49,945 nt of DNA, from positions 3,187 to 53,131 of the forward strand of contig PMIP01000080.1 of NCBI GenBank assembly GCA_003158295.1. Reading direction: 5' to 3'. Source of the DNA: Chloroflexota bacterium (GTDB lineage Bacteria; Chloroflexota; Limnocylindria; Limnocylindrales; CSP1-4). The position numbers and the translations under genes are program-made. The notes beneath the pieces are model-generated. The model was not told the DNA's origin. It saw nothing but the letters and a program-made list of their open reading frames with translations, and searched no databases. Numbering within the stretch: position 1 is the stretch's first letter; the number at the start of each line of letters is the position of its first letter. Shown one piece after another: positions 8,126-16,882 of the stretch.

Positions 8126-9273
8126 CCCGCCACTCCCCGTGAGATGGACTCGATCCGCCCGGCGTCGGGCAGGGCGCGCTTCTCGGCGGCCGCCAGGACC
8201 AGCTCCGCCACGGCGTCCGCGGCTCCGGGCCGCGCCAGCGACCTGGCGGCCGATGCCATCGCGGCTCGCTCGTCGGGCCGATCGAGGATGGCGGTGGCCG
8301 CCAGCAGGGCCTCCGCGTCGAAGTCCGCATCCTCGATCAGGCGTGCCGCTCCCGCGCCAACCATCTCTTCCGCGTTGCGACGCTGATGACCGGCGGCATG
8401 TGGATAGGGCACGACCACCATCGGCAGCCCGAACGCGGCGACTTCAGCCAGTGTGGAGGCGCCCGCCCGACCGACCACCATGTCGGCCCCGGCCAGAACC
8501 AGGGCCATCTCCTCGTCCAGGTACTTCTCGGGCCGGTAGCGCGCCCGCAGGTCGGACGGCAGCGCATCCCGGCCGGCAACCGCCTGATCGAAGCCACCCT
8601 CGCCGGTGATGTGGATTACCCGCGCCCGCTCGATCAATCTCGGCAGCGCCTCGGCGACCGCCGAGTTGAAGCGCCGGACCTCCTGAGACCCGCCGAAGAT
8701 CAGTAGCAGCCCGTCGTCATCCGGGATTCCGAGAGCCGCCCTCGCGTCCTGCCGGTCCACGCCACGCGGATCGCGGATGGGCGTTCCCGTCACGTAGCAC
8801 GGTCGCCTCCCGCCGAGCGTGCGGCAGGTTCCCGCGAACGTCACCGCCAGACAGCCGGCCAGCCGCGCAGTCACGCGAACGCTGCGTCCGGGAACCACGT
8901 TGCCGTCCCACATGACAACCGGGACGTGCAGAGCCGACGCGGCCAGCAGCATCGGCAGGGCAACGTATCCGCCGGTCGCGAAGATCGCGTCGGGCCGGCG
9001 CCGAATCAGGATTGCCATGGCCTGAGGCACCGAGAGCGAGAGGCGAACCGGATCGAGGAGGACGTGCACGTCCAGCTCTACCGACCGCAGGGAGCGCAGC
9101 AGCAGGCGCCGGAGCGGGATGCCCGTCCCCGGGACCACTTTCGCCTCGAGACCGCGGTGGCCTCCGACCCAGCGCAGTTCCGGCGCGTCGGGCCTAGCCT
9201 GCAGCGACCGTGCGACGGCGAGAGCCGGGTATATGTGTCCCCCCGTACCCCCGCCCACTATCAGCAGACGCAC
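8122..9273 (-). CDS. murG: UDP-N-acetylglucosamine transferase MurG
   Basis: MurG adds GlcNAc to lipid I to make lipid II on the inner membrane face. The 383-aa GT-B enzyme shows the N-terminal G-loop LLIVGGGTGGHIYPALAVA, the second glycine motif FATGGYVALPMLLAA, the UDP-contact segment IFGGSQEVRRFN, and the C-domain loop VGRAGASTLAEVAAFGLPMVVVPYPHAAGHQRRNAE. Start is GTG at 9273 with GAGG eight bases upstream; no shorter start would keep the first glycine loop. The gene therefore overlaps the end of ftsW by 80 bases in another frame, which is unusually long. murC, which often follows murG, is absent; murB follows directly. Confidence 0.96.
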   Translation of the reverse strand: MRLLIVGGGTGGHIYPALAVARSLQARPDAPELRWVGGHRGLEAKVVPGTGIPLRRLLLRSLRSVELDVHVLLDPVRLSLSVPQAMAILIRRRPDAIFATGGYVALPMLLAASALHVPVVMWDGNVVPGRSVRVTARLAGCLAVTFAGTCRTLGGRRPCYVTGTPIRDPRGVDRQDARAALGIPDDDGLLLIFGGSQEVRRFNSAVAEALPRLIERARVIHITGEGGFDQAVAGRDALPSDLRARYRPEKYLDEEMALVLAGADMVVGRAGASTLAEVAAFGLPMVVVPYPHAAGHQRRNAEEMVGAGAARLIEDADFDAEALLAATAILDRPDERAAMASAARSLARPGAADAVAELVLAAAEKRALPDAGRIESISRGVAG

Positions 9274-10510
9274 TAACCCAACCTCGTTCGACTGTTTCGC
9301 GAGAGATCGAAAGCAGGACCCCGACGGCTGCGAGACTGACGGTCAACGACGAGCCGCCCGCGGAGACGAATGGCAGCGTGATGCCGGTGACTGGGACGAC
9401 CTGGACCACGACTCCGATGTTGATCAGCGCCTGGAAGCATATCCAAGCTGTGATGCCCGACGCCATCAGCCCCCCGAACGTGTCCGGGGCGCGGATCGCG
9501 GTCCGAATGCCCGCATACGCGAACGCGATCAGCAGGCCGATCACTACCGCCCCACCGGCAAGTCCCAGCTCTTGCGCGATGACGGAGAAGATGAAGTCGT
9601 TCACGTCGCCCGGGACGTTGATCCGAGTGTTCCCGAGCCCGATGCCGAAAGGCCCGCCCGCGCTGAGCGCCTGAAGACCCTGGACGACCTGGTAGCAGGC
9701 GCCGCGCGGATCCGCCCACGGGTCCAGCAGGCACCGCACGCGCTCGACGGGGTAGTGGCCGACACTGAGCATCAGGAAGACGCCGCCGAGGCCGCCCGCG
9801 AGCGCCATGACGACCGCGTGCAGGAGCTTCGCGCCGGCGATGAAGTACAGCGAGAAGGCGATGAAGACGATCACGCCGGCGGTGCCGAGATCCGGCTCCC
9901 GCACGACAAGAAGCAGGTAGGGCACGACGATTATCGCGAACGGGACGGTCCCCTTCCAGAAACTCCGGATCTCGGTCCCTCGTGTCGCCAGCCAATGCGA
10001 GAGGTAGACCACGAGAGCCAGCTTCGCGACTTCGGCAGGATGGATATCCGGCAGAAACGGGCCCAGGTAGAGCCAGCGGGCCGAGCCGTGGCTGGAGATG
10101 CTCAGAGGGCTCGGGACCATGACGATAACCAGCAGGATCAGCGCCAGCACGGCCAGGGGAACGCTGACGACCCGGAGGTAGCGGTAGTCGAGGCGCATGA
10201 AGAAGACCATGGCGGCCAGCCCCAGCAGACCGGCGACGACCTGGGGCGCCACCAGCTGGAAAGTGTTCTGGCTCAGCGCATAGGAGGGAATCGCCGAGGC
10301 CGAATAGACCATGAGGATGCCGATCGCGAACAGCGCGACCACCGCGACCAGGATGACGTAGTCCGGCTCGTGCGCCTCCCGCTTCAGGACCCCCGGATCA
10401 CCCAGGACGGTCGCCTCGCGGCTGACCGGGCTCGGGCGGGAATCGCGTCTGACTCGGGCCCTCTCGAGCGGCTGATCGGGCAGGCTCCAGCGGTCGCGCC
10501 GGCCGCTCAT
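9194..10510 (-). CDS. ftsW: lipid II polymerase FtsW (SEDS family)
   Basis: FtsW is the SEDS-family glycosyltransferase that polymerises septal peptidoglycan together with FtsI. The 438-aa product has about ten hydrophobic segments after an approximately 45-residue basic N-terminus. Visible family features are GILMVYSASA in the first helix, GSARWLYLG and HPAEVAKLALVVYLS, LVVREPDLGTAGVI, GGPFGIGLGNTR, NDFIFSVIAQELGLAGG, and near the end LPFVSAGGSS. The catalytic Asp of SEDS enzymes lies in the large extracellular loop region. The C-terminal tail is extended and overlaps the murG start. Start ATG at 10510 overlaps the murD stop as ATGA. Confidence 0.95.
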   Translation of the reverse strand: MSGRRDRWSLPDQPLERARVRRDSRPSPVSREATVLGDPGVLKREAHEPDYVILVAVVALFAIGILMVYSASAIPSYALSQNTFQLVAPQVVAGLLGLAAMVFFMRLDYRYLRVVSVPLAVLALILLVIVMVPSPLSISSHGSARWLYLGPFLPDIHPAEVAKLALVVYLSHWLATRGTEIRSFWKGTVPFAIIVVPYLLLVVREPDLGTAGVIVFIAFSLYFIAGAKLLHAVVMALAGGLGGVFLMLSVGHYPVERVRCLLDPWADPRGACYQVVQGLQALSAGGPFGIGLGNTRINVPGDVNDFIFSVIAQELGLAGGAVVIGLLIAFAYAGIRTAIRAPDTFGGLMASGITAWICFQALINIGVVVQVVPVTGITLPFVSAGGSSLTVSLAAVGVLLSISRETVERGWVSASADSGRGYGGTHIPGSRRRTVAAG

Positions 10511-12069
10511 CGGGACGACCCCACCGCGCGCCGTTGCTCGGCCAGCGCCGCCACGGCCGCCTTGAAGGCGCGGCCTCGGGCGGCGTAGTCCACGAACATG
10601 TCGAAGCTGGCCGCGGCCGGGCTGAGCAGGACGGTCGCCGGTCCGGACGAGCCGGCGGCGCCGGCTTCGAGCAGGTCCCGGGCGACGGCGTCCCCGCGAG
10701 CGACCGCCTCCTCGAGGCTCGGCGCCAGCTCAACGCGCGTCATGCCGTGGCGTCGGAACATCTCCGCGAGCACCGGCCCCGATTCTCCGATCAGGATTGC
10801 GGCATCGGCCCGTTCGGCCGCGACGGGCCCCAACCCGGAGAGGTCCACTCCCTTGTCGCGGCCTCCGGCGATGAGTACCAGCGGACGCGGAAAGGCCCGC
10901 AGCGCGGCCATCACGGCGTCGGGCTGCGTGCCCTGCGAATCGTTGATGAACTGCACGCCGTCAACCGTCGCGACCCGCTCCAGGCGATGCTCCACTCCGG
11001 CGAACCCGGCGGCGGCGCGGCGGATGGCGTTCGGAGCCACTCCGAACAGCATGGCCGCTGCCACGGCGGCCAGGGCATTCGAGACGTTGTGCAGTCCCGG
11101 GAGCGCCAGCTCGGCGACGGGCATGATCCGGCCTCGAGGGCCCGCTTCCGCCTCACCCCCGCCGGCCACCGCCAGGCGCTCCACGGCCGAGGCCACTATC
11201 CAGCCGTCTTCCAGGCCGAGTCCTCCGGCGGCGGGGCGGTCCAGGCGGTAGCTCACCACAGGCGCCCGTCCGAGGGACCCGTATGTAGCTACGACCGGGT
11301 CGTCGGCGTTGATCACCAGCACGCCGTTGAGGTCGACGAGCTCGGCCAGGCGCCGCTTGGCCCTCCGATACGCTTCCAGGCTGCCGTGGCGGTCGAGGTG
11401 ATCGGAGGTGACGTTGGTGTAGACGGCAACCGTGGTCCCTCGCGACAGGGTCGGCAGCTGCAGCTCCGAGAGCTCGATAACTGCGCGATGCTGCGGCGTC
11501 AACTCGGTCATGCGCTCCACCAGCGGGATGCCGATGTTGCCGCCCAGGATGACCGGGTGGACCGGATCTCCGGCCAGGAGCGCGGCGATGAGAGAGGAGG
11601 TCGTGGTCTTGCCCTTCGTGCCCGTGACCCCGACGGTCGGACAGGGGCACATCCGGAGTACGAGGTCGGCTTCGCTAACCAGCGCGGGCGAACCGCTCGG
11701 GTCCGCCAGGTGGGCATCCACGACTGTTCGGAGCGCGGCTCGCAGCCGGGGTTCGGTGGTGGGAAAGTCCGGGTTGATGCTCGGCGACGTGGCGATCAGA
11801 TCGGCCTCCGCCCACGTCCCTGCCGGCTCGACGTCGGGTCCGAGCGCGAGCTCGACGGAGCGCCGGCCGAGGGATTCGATCCCGGGAACGAGCTCCGTGG
11901 CCGGCCGGACGTCGTAGACCGTGACCCGACATCCGGCATCGACGAAGAAGCGGGCCAGGGCGATGCCGCTCCGGGCCAGACCCAGCACGGTCACGGAGCG
12001 CCCCGCCAGGGAGCCGTCGCGGACACCGGCCGCCGTGAGCCGGTCCAGATCGACGACAGTGGCGGTCAT
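10507..12069 (-). CDS. murD: UDP-N-acetylmuramoyl-L-alanine--D-glutamate ligase MurD
   Basis: MurD adds D-Glu to UDP-MurNAc-L-Ala in the cytoplasm. The 520-aa protein has an N-terminal Rossmann domain (SVTVLGLARSGIALARF), the ATP P-loop GVTGTKGKTTTSSLIA, the Mg-binding NVTSDHLDRHGSLEAYRRAK, and the C-domain HRLERVATVDGVQFINDS. It is longer than E. coli MurD (438 aa), mostly through loop insertions and a C-terminal Ala-rich segment. Two signature stretches differ from the common forms: NDSQGTQPDA instead of NDSKATN, and ELSELQL instead of ELSSFQL. No other Mur ligase of the C or E type is found nearby. It ends with a four-base overlap into ftsW. Confidence 0.94.
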   Translation of the reverse strand: MTATVVDLDRLTAAGVRDGSLAGRSVTVLGLARSGIALARFFVDAGCRVTVYDVRPATELVPGIESLGRRSVELALGPDVEPAGTWAEADLIATSPSINPDFPTTEPRLRAALRTVVDAHLADPSGSPALVSEADLVLRMCPCPTVGVTGTKGKTTTSSLIAALLAGDPVHPVILGGNIGIPLVERMTELTPQHRAVIELSELQLPTLSRGTTVAVYTNVTSDHLDRHGSLEAYRRAKRRLAELVDLNGVLVINADDPVVATYGSLGRAPVVSYRLDRPAAGGLGLEDGWIVASAVERLAVAGGGEAEAGPRGRIMPVAELALPGLHNVSNALAAVAAAMLFGVAPNAIRRAAAGFAGVEHRLERVATVDGVQFINDSQGTQPDAVMAALRAFPRPLVLIAGGRDKGVDLSGLGPVAAERADAAILIGESGPVLAEMFRRHGMTRVELAPSLEEAVARGDAVARDLLEAGAAGSSGPATVLLSPAAASFDMFVDYAARGRAFKAAVAALAEQRRAVGSSR

Positions 12070-12076
12070 CGCCGAC

Positions 12077-13099
12077 CTACTTCGGTATCGAGGCGACGAA
12101 GAGCGTCACCCCGAGCATTCCGGCCAGGGCCCCGACGATCCAGAAGCGCATCGTGATCTTCTCTTCGTCCCAGCCACCCAGCTCGAAGTGGTGGTGGAGC
12201 GGAGCCATCCGGAAGACACGCTTGCCGCGGAGCTTGTAGCTGGCCACCTGGATGATGTCGGACGCGACCTCGAGAACGAAGATGATCCCGATTAGGGGCA
12301 GGATGAGGACCTGGCCGGTGATGAGGGCCACAACGGCAAGCATCCCGCCGAGCGATAACGACCCGGAGTCGCCCATGAAGACCTGGGCCGGATGGACGTT
12401 GAACCACAGGAAGCCCAGGATCGCGCCGATCACGATCGCGTTGACCACGGCCAGGTTCTCCTGAGGAGGGTCGTTGAGCAAGGCGATGATCAAGAAGGTA
12501 ATGAAGGCGAAGACGAGCGTCCCGCCGGCCAACCCATCCAGCCCATCCGTCAGGTTCACTCCGTTGCTCGCCCCGACGATGGCGAAGATGGCGACCAGGA
12601 TGAACAGGATCGCCCCCAATTCGATCTTCCGGTCGATCACCGGGAGCAGGATCGTGTTGGTGACCTCGAAGTTGCCGACAAAGGGGACGCGGACGCCGTT
12701 GAAGCTGAAGTGGTTCTGGATGTAGACCGCCACGACAATCGCCACCACCAGCTGCCAGATGATCTTGTGGCGGCCGCGGATGCCGAACCCGGTCCGGGCG
12801 TTCAGGTAGTCGTCGATCGCCCCGAGCGCCCCGACGACGGCCAGCACGAAGAGGGGCGAGTACGTGGAGGCATCCAGGGCATTGAATAGAAAGGCCAGAC
12901 TCAGGATCACTGCAACGATCAGGACGCCGCCCATCGTGGGCGTGCCCTCCTTGACCAGGTGACTCCCAGGCCCGTCCATGCGGATCTGCTTGCCCAGGCC
13001 CAACCAGTGCAGTAGCCGCAGGTAGGACGGCATGAGGATGACCATGCAGGCGAAGGCGAGGAGCAGCCCCTGGATGAACTCGACGCCGTGCTCTTTCAC
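12077..13099 (-). CDS. mraY: phospho-MurNAc-pentapeptide transferase MraY
   Basis: MraY moves phospho-MurNAc-pentapeptide from UDP to undecaprenyl phosphate, making lipid I. The 340-aa protein has about ten membrane helices. It carries GTPTMGGVLIVAVI near the start, GAIDDYLNARTGFGIRGRHK with the conserved Asp pair, VGASNGVNLTDGLDGLAGG with the catalytic Asp, and the HHHFELGGWDEEKITMRFW loop near the end. Start GTG at 13099 overlaps the murF stop as GTGA. Seven bases separate its stop from murD. Confidence 0.97.
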   Translation of the reverse strand: MKEHGVEFIQGLLLAFACMVILMPSYLRLLHWLGLGKQIRMDGPGSHLVKEGTPTMGGVLIVAVILSLAFLFNALDASTYSPLFVLAVVGALGAIDDYLNARTGFGIRGRHKIIWQLVVAIVVAVYIQNHFSFNGVRVPFVGNFEVTNTILLPVIDRKIELGAILFILVAIFAIVGASNGVNLTDGLDGLAGGTLVFAFITFLIIALLNDPPQENLAVVNAIVIGAILGFLWFNVHPAQVFMGDSGSLSLGGMLAVVALITGQVLILPLIGIIFVLEVASDIIQVASYKLRGKRVFRMAPLHHHFELGGWDEEKITMRFWIVGALAGMLGVTLFVASIPK

Positions 13100-14622
13100 C
13101 TGACCTCCTCACCGGTCGGGTGCGCTCCTCCCTGCGCCTCCGTGTCGCTGAACCAGCCCCCGAAGCTCGTCTCCAGCGCATCGACCAGCCGCTCCAGGGC
13201 GGCCCCTCGCGATGCCTTGACGAGCACCGTGTCTCCCGGCCGAAGCCGGTGACGCAGGACCGTCAGGGCCGCCTCGCGGTCCGGGACGAGAACGACGCCC
13301 TCGCCGAGTGCCGCCGCTCCCGCCGCGATCCCGGCCGCGCCATCCCCCACGACGACCAGCTGATCCACGACCTGGGCCGCCGCGGCGCCGACGTCGGCGT
13401 GGCCTCGTTCGTGCGCTTCGCCGAGCTCGAGCATCTCCCCGAGAACCGCCACGTGGCGGCCTGGCAGCGTGGAGAGCAACTCCAGCGCCGCGACCATCGA
13501 GGCCGGCGAGGCATTGTACGTGTCGTCGAGCACGGTCAGGCCGGGGATCCGGACGATCTGGTCGCGATGCTCCGCTTCCCAGCCGTGGTGCAGGCCGGCC
13601 GCTATGCGGTCCAGATCCAGCCCGGCCGCCACCCCGACCGCCGCCGCCGCCAGGCCGTTGTGCACGCCGTGGCGGCCCAGAGCCGGCGTAGACACGCGGA
13701 CGGAGCCTGCGGGCGCGATGAGCGTGAACCTCATCCCGTCCAGGCCGGCCGACGCGACCTCCTGCGCCCGCACATCCGCCTCCGGCGCGAAGCCGTAGGT
13801 GATCGTCCGCGCCGCGGTCCGGGCTCGCATCCCGGCAGCCCTGGCGTCGTCGGCGTTGAGAATAGCCGTGCCGTCCGCAGGCAGCGCCTCGACGAGCTCC
13901 GCCTTGGCCCGCTCCACGGCTCCAATGCTGCCGATCCGCGAGAGGTGGACCTCGCGGACGGCCGTCACGACGCCGATCCGGGGCCGGGCGATGGCCGCCA
14001 GCTGAGCGATCTCGCCGCCCATGTACATCCCCATCTCGAGAACCGCCGCTTCGTGCTCGGGTCCCATCCGCAGCACCGTCAGGGGCAGGCCGATCTCGTT
14101 GTTGGCGTTGCCCTGGCTCTTGAGAGTGACGTACTGCTCGCCCAGGACGGCCGCGACCGCCTCCTTTGTTGAGGTCTTGGCGATGCTGCCGGTCACGCCC
14201 ACCACCAATGGAGAAAACCGACCTCGCCAGGCTGTGGCTACGGCGTGGAGCCCCAGGAGCGTGTCCGGCACGGCCACGATGGCCGCGTCCGCACGGTCCG
14301 CAACAGCCATGTCGATGCCGGCACCGGCGGACCAGTCGGCCTCGCGCACGAGCAGGGCGGCGGCCCCGGCAGCGACGGCGTCGCCCAGGAAGCGATGGCC
14401 GTCGGTCGTCTCGCCCGGCAGGGCAACGAAGAGGTTCCCGGGGACGACCGCACGCGAGTCGACGGCTGCCCCTCGGATGGCCCTGCTCGACGGGCGGACC
14501 AGTCTTCCGCCGGTGGCTGCGGCGATCTCGGCGGCGGTCAGGGCCGGCGGCCCCAAGCCGGGCCGGGACTCCCGGGGTCGGGTGTCGGTCACCTCTTCAG
14601 TGTCGCACAGCCGACAGATCAC
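13096..14622 (-). CDS. murF: UDP-MurNAc-tripeptide--D-Ala-D-Ala ligase MurF
   Basis: MurF adds the D-Ala-D-Ala dipeptide to the UDP-MurNAc-tripeptide. The 508-aa product has the N-domain DSRAVVPGNLFVALPGE, the ATP-binding GVTGSIAKTSTKEAVAAVLG, NANNEIGLPLTVLRMG, EMGMYMGGEIAQLAAIARP, and the C-domain DDTYNASPASMVAAL and VAVLGEMLELG. The P-loop residue before Lys is Ala (GCC codon) instead of the usual Gly. GTG at 14622 has GGAGG seven bases upstream, so a roughly 25-residue extension with two cysteines (ICRLCDTEE) is probably translated. ftsI ends 16 bases upstream; murE, expected in between, is missing. Confidence 0.95.
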   Translation of the reverse strand: MICRLCDTEEVTDTRPRESRPGLGPPALTAAEIAAATGGRLVRPSSRAIRGAAVDSRAVVPGNLFVALPGETTDGHRFLGDAVAAGAAALLVREADWSAGAGIDMAVADRADAAIVAVPDTLLGLHAVATAWRGRFSPLVVGVTGSIAKTSTKEAVAAVLGEQYVTLKSQGNANNEIGLPLTVLRMGPEHEAAVLEMGMYMGGEIAQLAAIARPRIGVVTAVREVHLSRIGSIGAVERAKAELVEALPADGTAILNADDARAAGMRARTAARTITYGFAPEADVRAQEVASAGLDGMRFTLIAPAGSVRVSTPALGRHGVHNGLAAAAVGVAAGLDLDRIAAGLHHGWEAEHRDQIVRIPGLTVLDDTYNASPASMVAALELLSTLPGRHVAVLGEMLELGEAHERGHADVGAAAAQVVDQLVVVGDGAAGIAAGAAALGEGVVLVPDREAALTVLRHRLRPGDTVLVKASRGAALERLVDALETSFGGWFSDTEAQGGAHPTGEEVR

Positions 14623-14638
14623 GTGCGGGCCTCCGCCA

Positions 14639-16474
14639 TCAGCCCAGCGACTTGGCTTTCTGTCCGCCTGGCGGCGCCGGGCCGTCCTTGTTGGGAGGGA
14701 TCTGAAGCCCGGTGACCGCGTCGGTCGCTATCCGCCGGAAGAGCTCCGTGGACTGGACAGGCATGGCCAGCACCCCCTGGCTGACCTTCGTGGGCTTCCC
14801 CTGGTAGATCACCGCCCCGATGGTCACGTCCGGCGAACTGTGGCCGATCCAACCGTAGAAGCTGTAGTTGTAGATGTCGCTCATCCAGTCGCCCTTCCCG
14901 TTGTTCAGGGTGGGATCCCAGATCTGAGCGGTGCCGGTCTTCCCGCCGATGAAGTAACCGGGAATGTAGGTGGACTGCGCGTACGACGGTACGGCCGTGA
15001 CGACGTGAGTCATCAACCCGGTCAACGAGTTCGAGATGCTGGAGCTGACGATCTGCCGGGATGCCGCGCCCGGCGACGATGCCGCGCTTACAGCATTGGT
15101 CTCGGCGACATGTGGAGTCACAACCGTGCCGCCATTCGCCATCTCGGAGTAGGCACGCATCAGCTGGATCGGCGTGACGGCCACGCCCTGCCCGAAGGAG
15201 GCATTGGCCAGGTCTATCTGGCTCCAGGGCTCGGACGCGGGATCTCGAACGATGCCGCTCACCTCGCCGGCCAGGTCAACGCCCGTCTTCTGGCCGATGC
15301 CGTAGCTCTGCCAGGTGTCGTAGAGCGTTGCCGATGCGGAGGCGACCGTCTTTCCAAGACGGAAGGCCACCTGTGAGGCGCCGACGTTGCGCGACCAGGC
15401 GACTATGTCGGCGAAGGTCATCCAGCCCATCGACTTGCGGTTGGCGTCGGCTATCTCCTGCCCTCCCGGCAGCTTCATGACCCCGAAGTCGTTGATCTTG
15501 GTCGTCAGAGCGGTCGTCTTGGTCTTGAGAGCGGCCGAGGCCGTAAGCATCTTGAAGACGGAGCCCGGCTCGTAGACCTCGGTGATGATCGGGTCCATGA
15601 AGAGCCCTGGGTTCTGGGCGGCGACCCGCGTATATGCGTTCGCGTCGTAGGAGGGATAGCTCGCCTCGGCCAGGATGGCCCCCGACTTGGGGTCCATCAC
15701 GACCGCAGACACGGTCTTGGCTTTGTCGGCGATCCAGGTGGAGAAGACCTCCTGCTCCACCTGGAGCTGGAGGCCGACATCGATCGTCGTTCGGATGTCT
15801 TCACCTGGGGAGCCCGGATCAACGACCGTGGTCCCGGCCGGGCCCGGCTTGTTGGGGTCGACCTCGACCACTTCGGGGCGGCCGGCCAGCAGGGCGTCGT
15901 ACTGCTGCTCGAGGCCGTACTGGCCCGCGCCGGCCGCGTTGACGAAGCCGAGCAGCTGAGCCGCCAGCGACGTACGGGGGGCGCCGCCGGCCTGCGGGTA
16001 TTCCCGTACCGGCGTCGGTTCGAGAGTGACTGAGGGCAGGGCGCCGGCCGCCTGACCCTGGGCGATCTCGCCGGCCACGTCCGGGTCGACGTTCGAGGCC
16101 AGGATGACGTAGTAGCCGTCGCCGGTCATCGCCTTCCGGAGAGCCGCCTCCGGGTCGCCTGTCAGACCGAGGTAGTCGACCAGGGCCGCGGTATCGCGCT
16201 GCCGCTGGGTCTGGGTCATGCCGTGAAGGTCGGCCACGACACGGTAGCGGTAGATCGTCTCGGCCAGAACGATCGTCCCCGTCCGGTCGTAGATCGTGCC
16301 CCGCTTCGCCGGCAAGGACTCGCGCATTGTGGTCGTCCCGCCAGCCATGGCCGTGAGCTGCTCACGCTGATTGACCTGCCAGTAGGCCAGCCGCATTACC
16401 ATGCCGCCCGACAGCAGGGTCAGGACAAGGAAGAGCAGCAGGATGCGGCCTCGCGAGTCCGTCCGGCCTAGCAT
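14639..16474 (-). CDS. ftsI: septal transpeptidase FtsI/PBP2-type penicillin-binding protein
   Basis: This class B penicillin-binding protein crosslinks septal peptidoglycan outside the membrane, with FtsW as its polymerase partner. The 611-aa product has a short cytoplasmic tail, one membrane helix (residues about 10-30), the dimerisation domain (RESLPAKRGTIYDRTGTIVLA) and the transpeptidase domain. The three active-site motifs are present: EPGSVFKMLT (SxxK), WSRNVG (SxN) and GGKTGTAQIW (KTG). No PASTA domains follow; the tail is a short Pro/Gly/Lys stretch. GAGGAG lies eight bases before the ATG at 16474. Confidence 0.96.
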   Translation of the reverse strand: MLGRTDSRGRILLLFLVLTLLSGGMVMRLAYWQVNQREQLTAMAGGTTTMRESLPAKRGTIYDRTGTIVLAETIYRYRVVADLHGMTQTQRQRDTAALVDYLGLTGDPEAALRKAMTGDGYYVILASNVDPDVAGEIAQGQAAGALPSVTLEPTPVREYPQAGGAPRTSLAAQLLGFVNAAGAGQYGLEQQYDALLAGRPEVVEVDPNKPGPAGTTVVDPGSPGEDIRTTIDVGLQLQVEQEVFSTWIADKAKTVSAVVMDPKSGAILAEASYPSYDANAYTRVAAQNPGLFMDPIITEVYEPGSVFKMLTASAALKTKTTALTTKINDFGVMKLPGGQEIADANRKSMGWMTFADIVAWSRNVGASQVAFRLGKTVASASATLYDTWQSYGIGQKTGVDLAGEVSGIVRDPASEPWSQIDLANASFGQGVAVTPIQLMRAYSEMANGGTVVTPHVAETNAVSAASSPGAASRQIVSSSISNSLTGLMTHVVTAVPSYAQSTYIPGYFIGGKTGTAQIWDPTLNNGKGDWMSDIYNYSFYGWIGHSSPDVTIGAVIYQGKPTKVSQGVLAMPVQSTELFRRIATDAVTGLQIPPNKDGPAPPGGQKAKSLG

Positions 16475-16486
16475 CGGGGCCGCTCC

Positions 16487-16882
16487 TCAGCGAGCCGGCA
16501 GAACGATCGGAGCGGGCAGCTGCGTGAGACCGCCGGAGATCGCCTGTCGCCGGATGGCGGACTCGCGGTCGAGCCGGCCGATATCGGAGAGATCCTGCTG
16601 CCGCCGAGCCTGAAGCTGCTGGTACTCGGCGTTCAGCTGGCCCATGTCGTAGCCGGACGCAGACACGCGAACGGTCTGGACGAGCGAGAAGAAGCTGAGC
16701 ATGAACGCGACGACGATGAGACCGATCGCGATACCGAATACGCGCGGATGCCGCTTGGTGCGGTAGGCCACCCGTGACGGCCGGCGTGATGTAAGCGGCG
16801 CCTGGGGGCGGAGGAGGGGGCTCTCCAGGCGCCGCCGCGGCAAGAACATCGAGCGAGGGCGAGCGCCCTCATAGACGGCCAT
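16487..16882 (-). CDS. FtsL/DivIC-like bitopic division protein
   Basis: The 131-aa protein sits exactly where ftsL lies in dcw clusters, 12 bases before ftsI. It has a basic cytoplasmic N-terminus of about 60 residues, one membrane helix (VFGIAIGLIVVAFMLSFFSLVQ) and then a heptad-like coiled-coil segment (MGQLNAEYQQLQARRQQDLSDIGRLDRES), which is the FtsL/DivIC topology. Sequence alone does not separate FtsL from DivIC. The ORF track starts at 16909, but ATG at 16882 forms a TGATG stop-start junction with the preceding small ORF, suggesting coupled translation. The expected partner role is the FtsQLB complex. Confidence 0.8.
   Translation of the reverse strand: MAVYEGARPRSMFLPRRRLESPLLRPQAPLTSRRPSRVAYRTKRHPRVFGIAIGLIVVAFMLSFFSLVQTVRVSASGYDMGQLNAEYQQLQARRQQDLSDIGRLDRESAIRRQAISGGLTQLPAPIVLPAR

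Noticed and set aside
10534-12156. 540-aa plus-strand ORF opposite murD (and similar long ORFs at 9119-10588, 7034-8386, 1378-2580, 43085-44563)
   Set aside because: These are open frames created by high third-position GC on the strand opposite well-recognised dcw and menA genes; they show low-complexity Arg/Gly/Ala/Asp content and no family motif.
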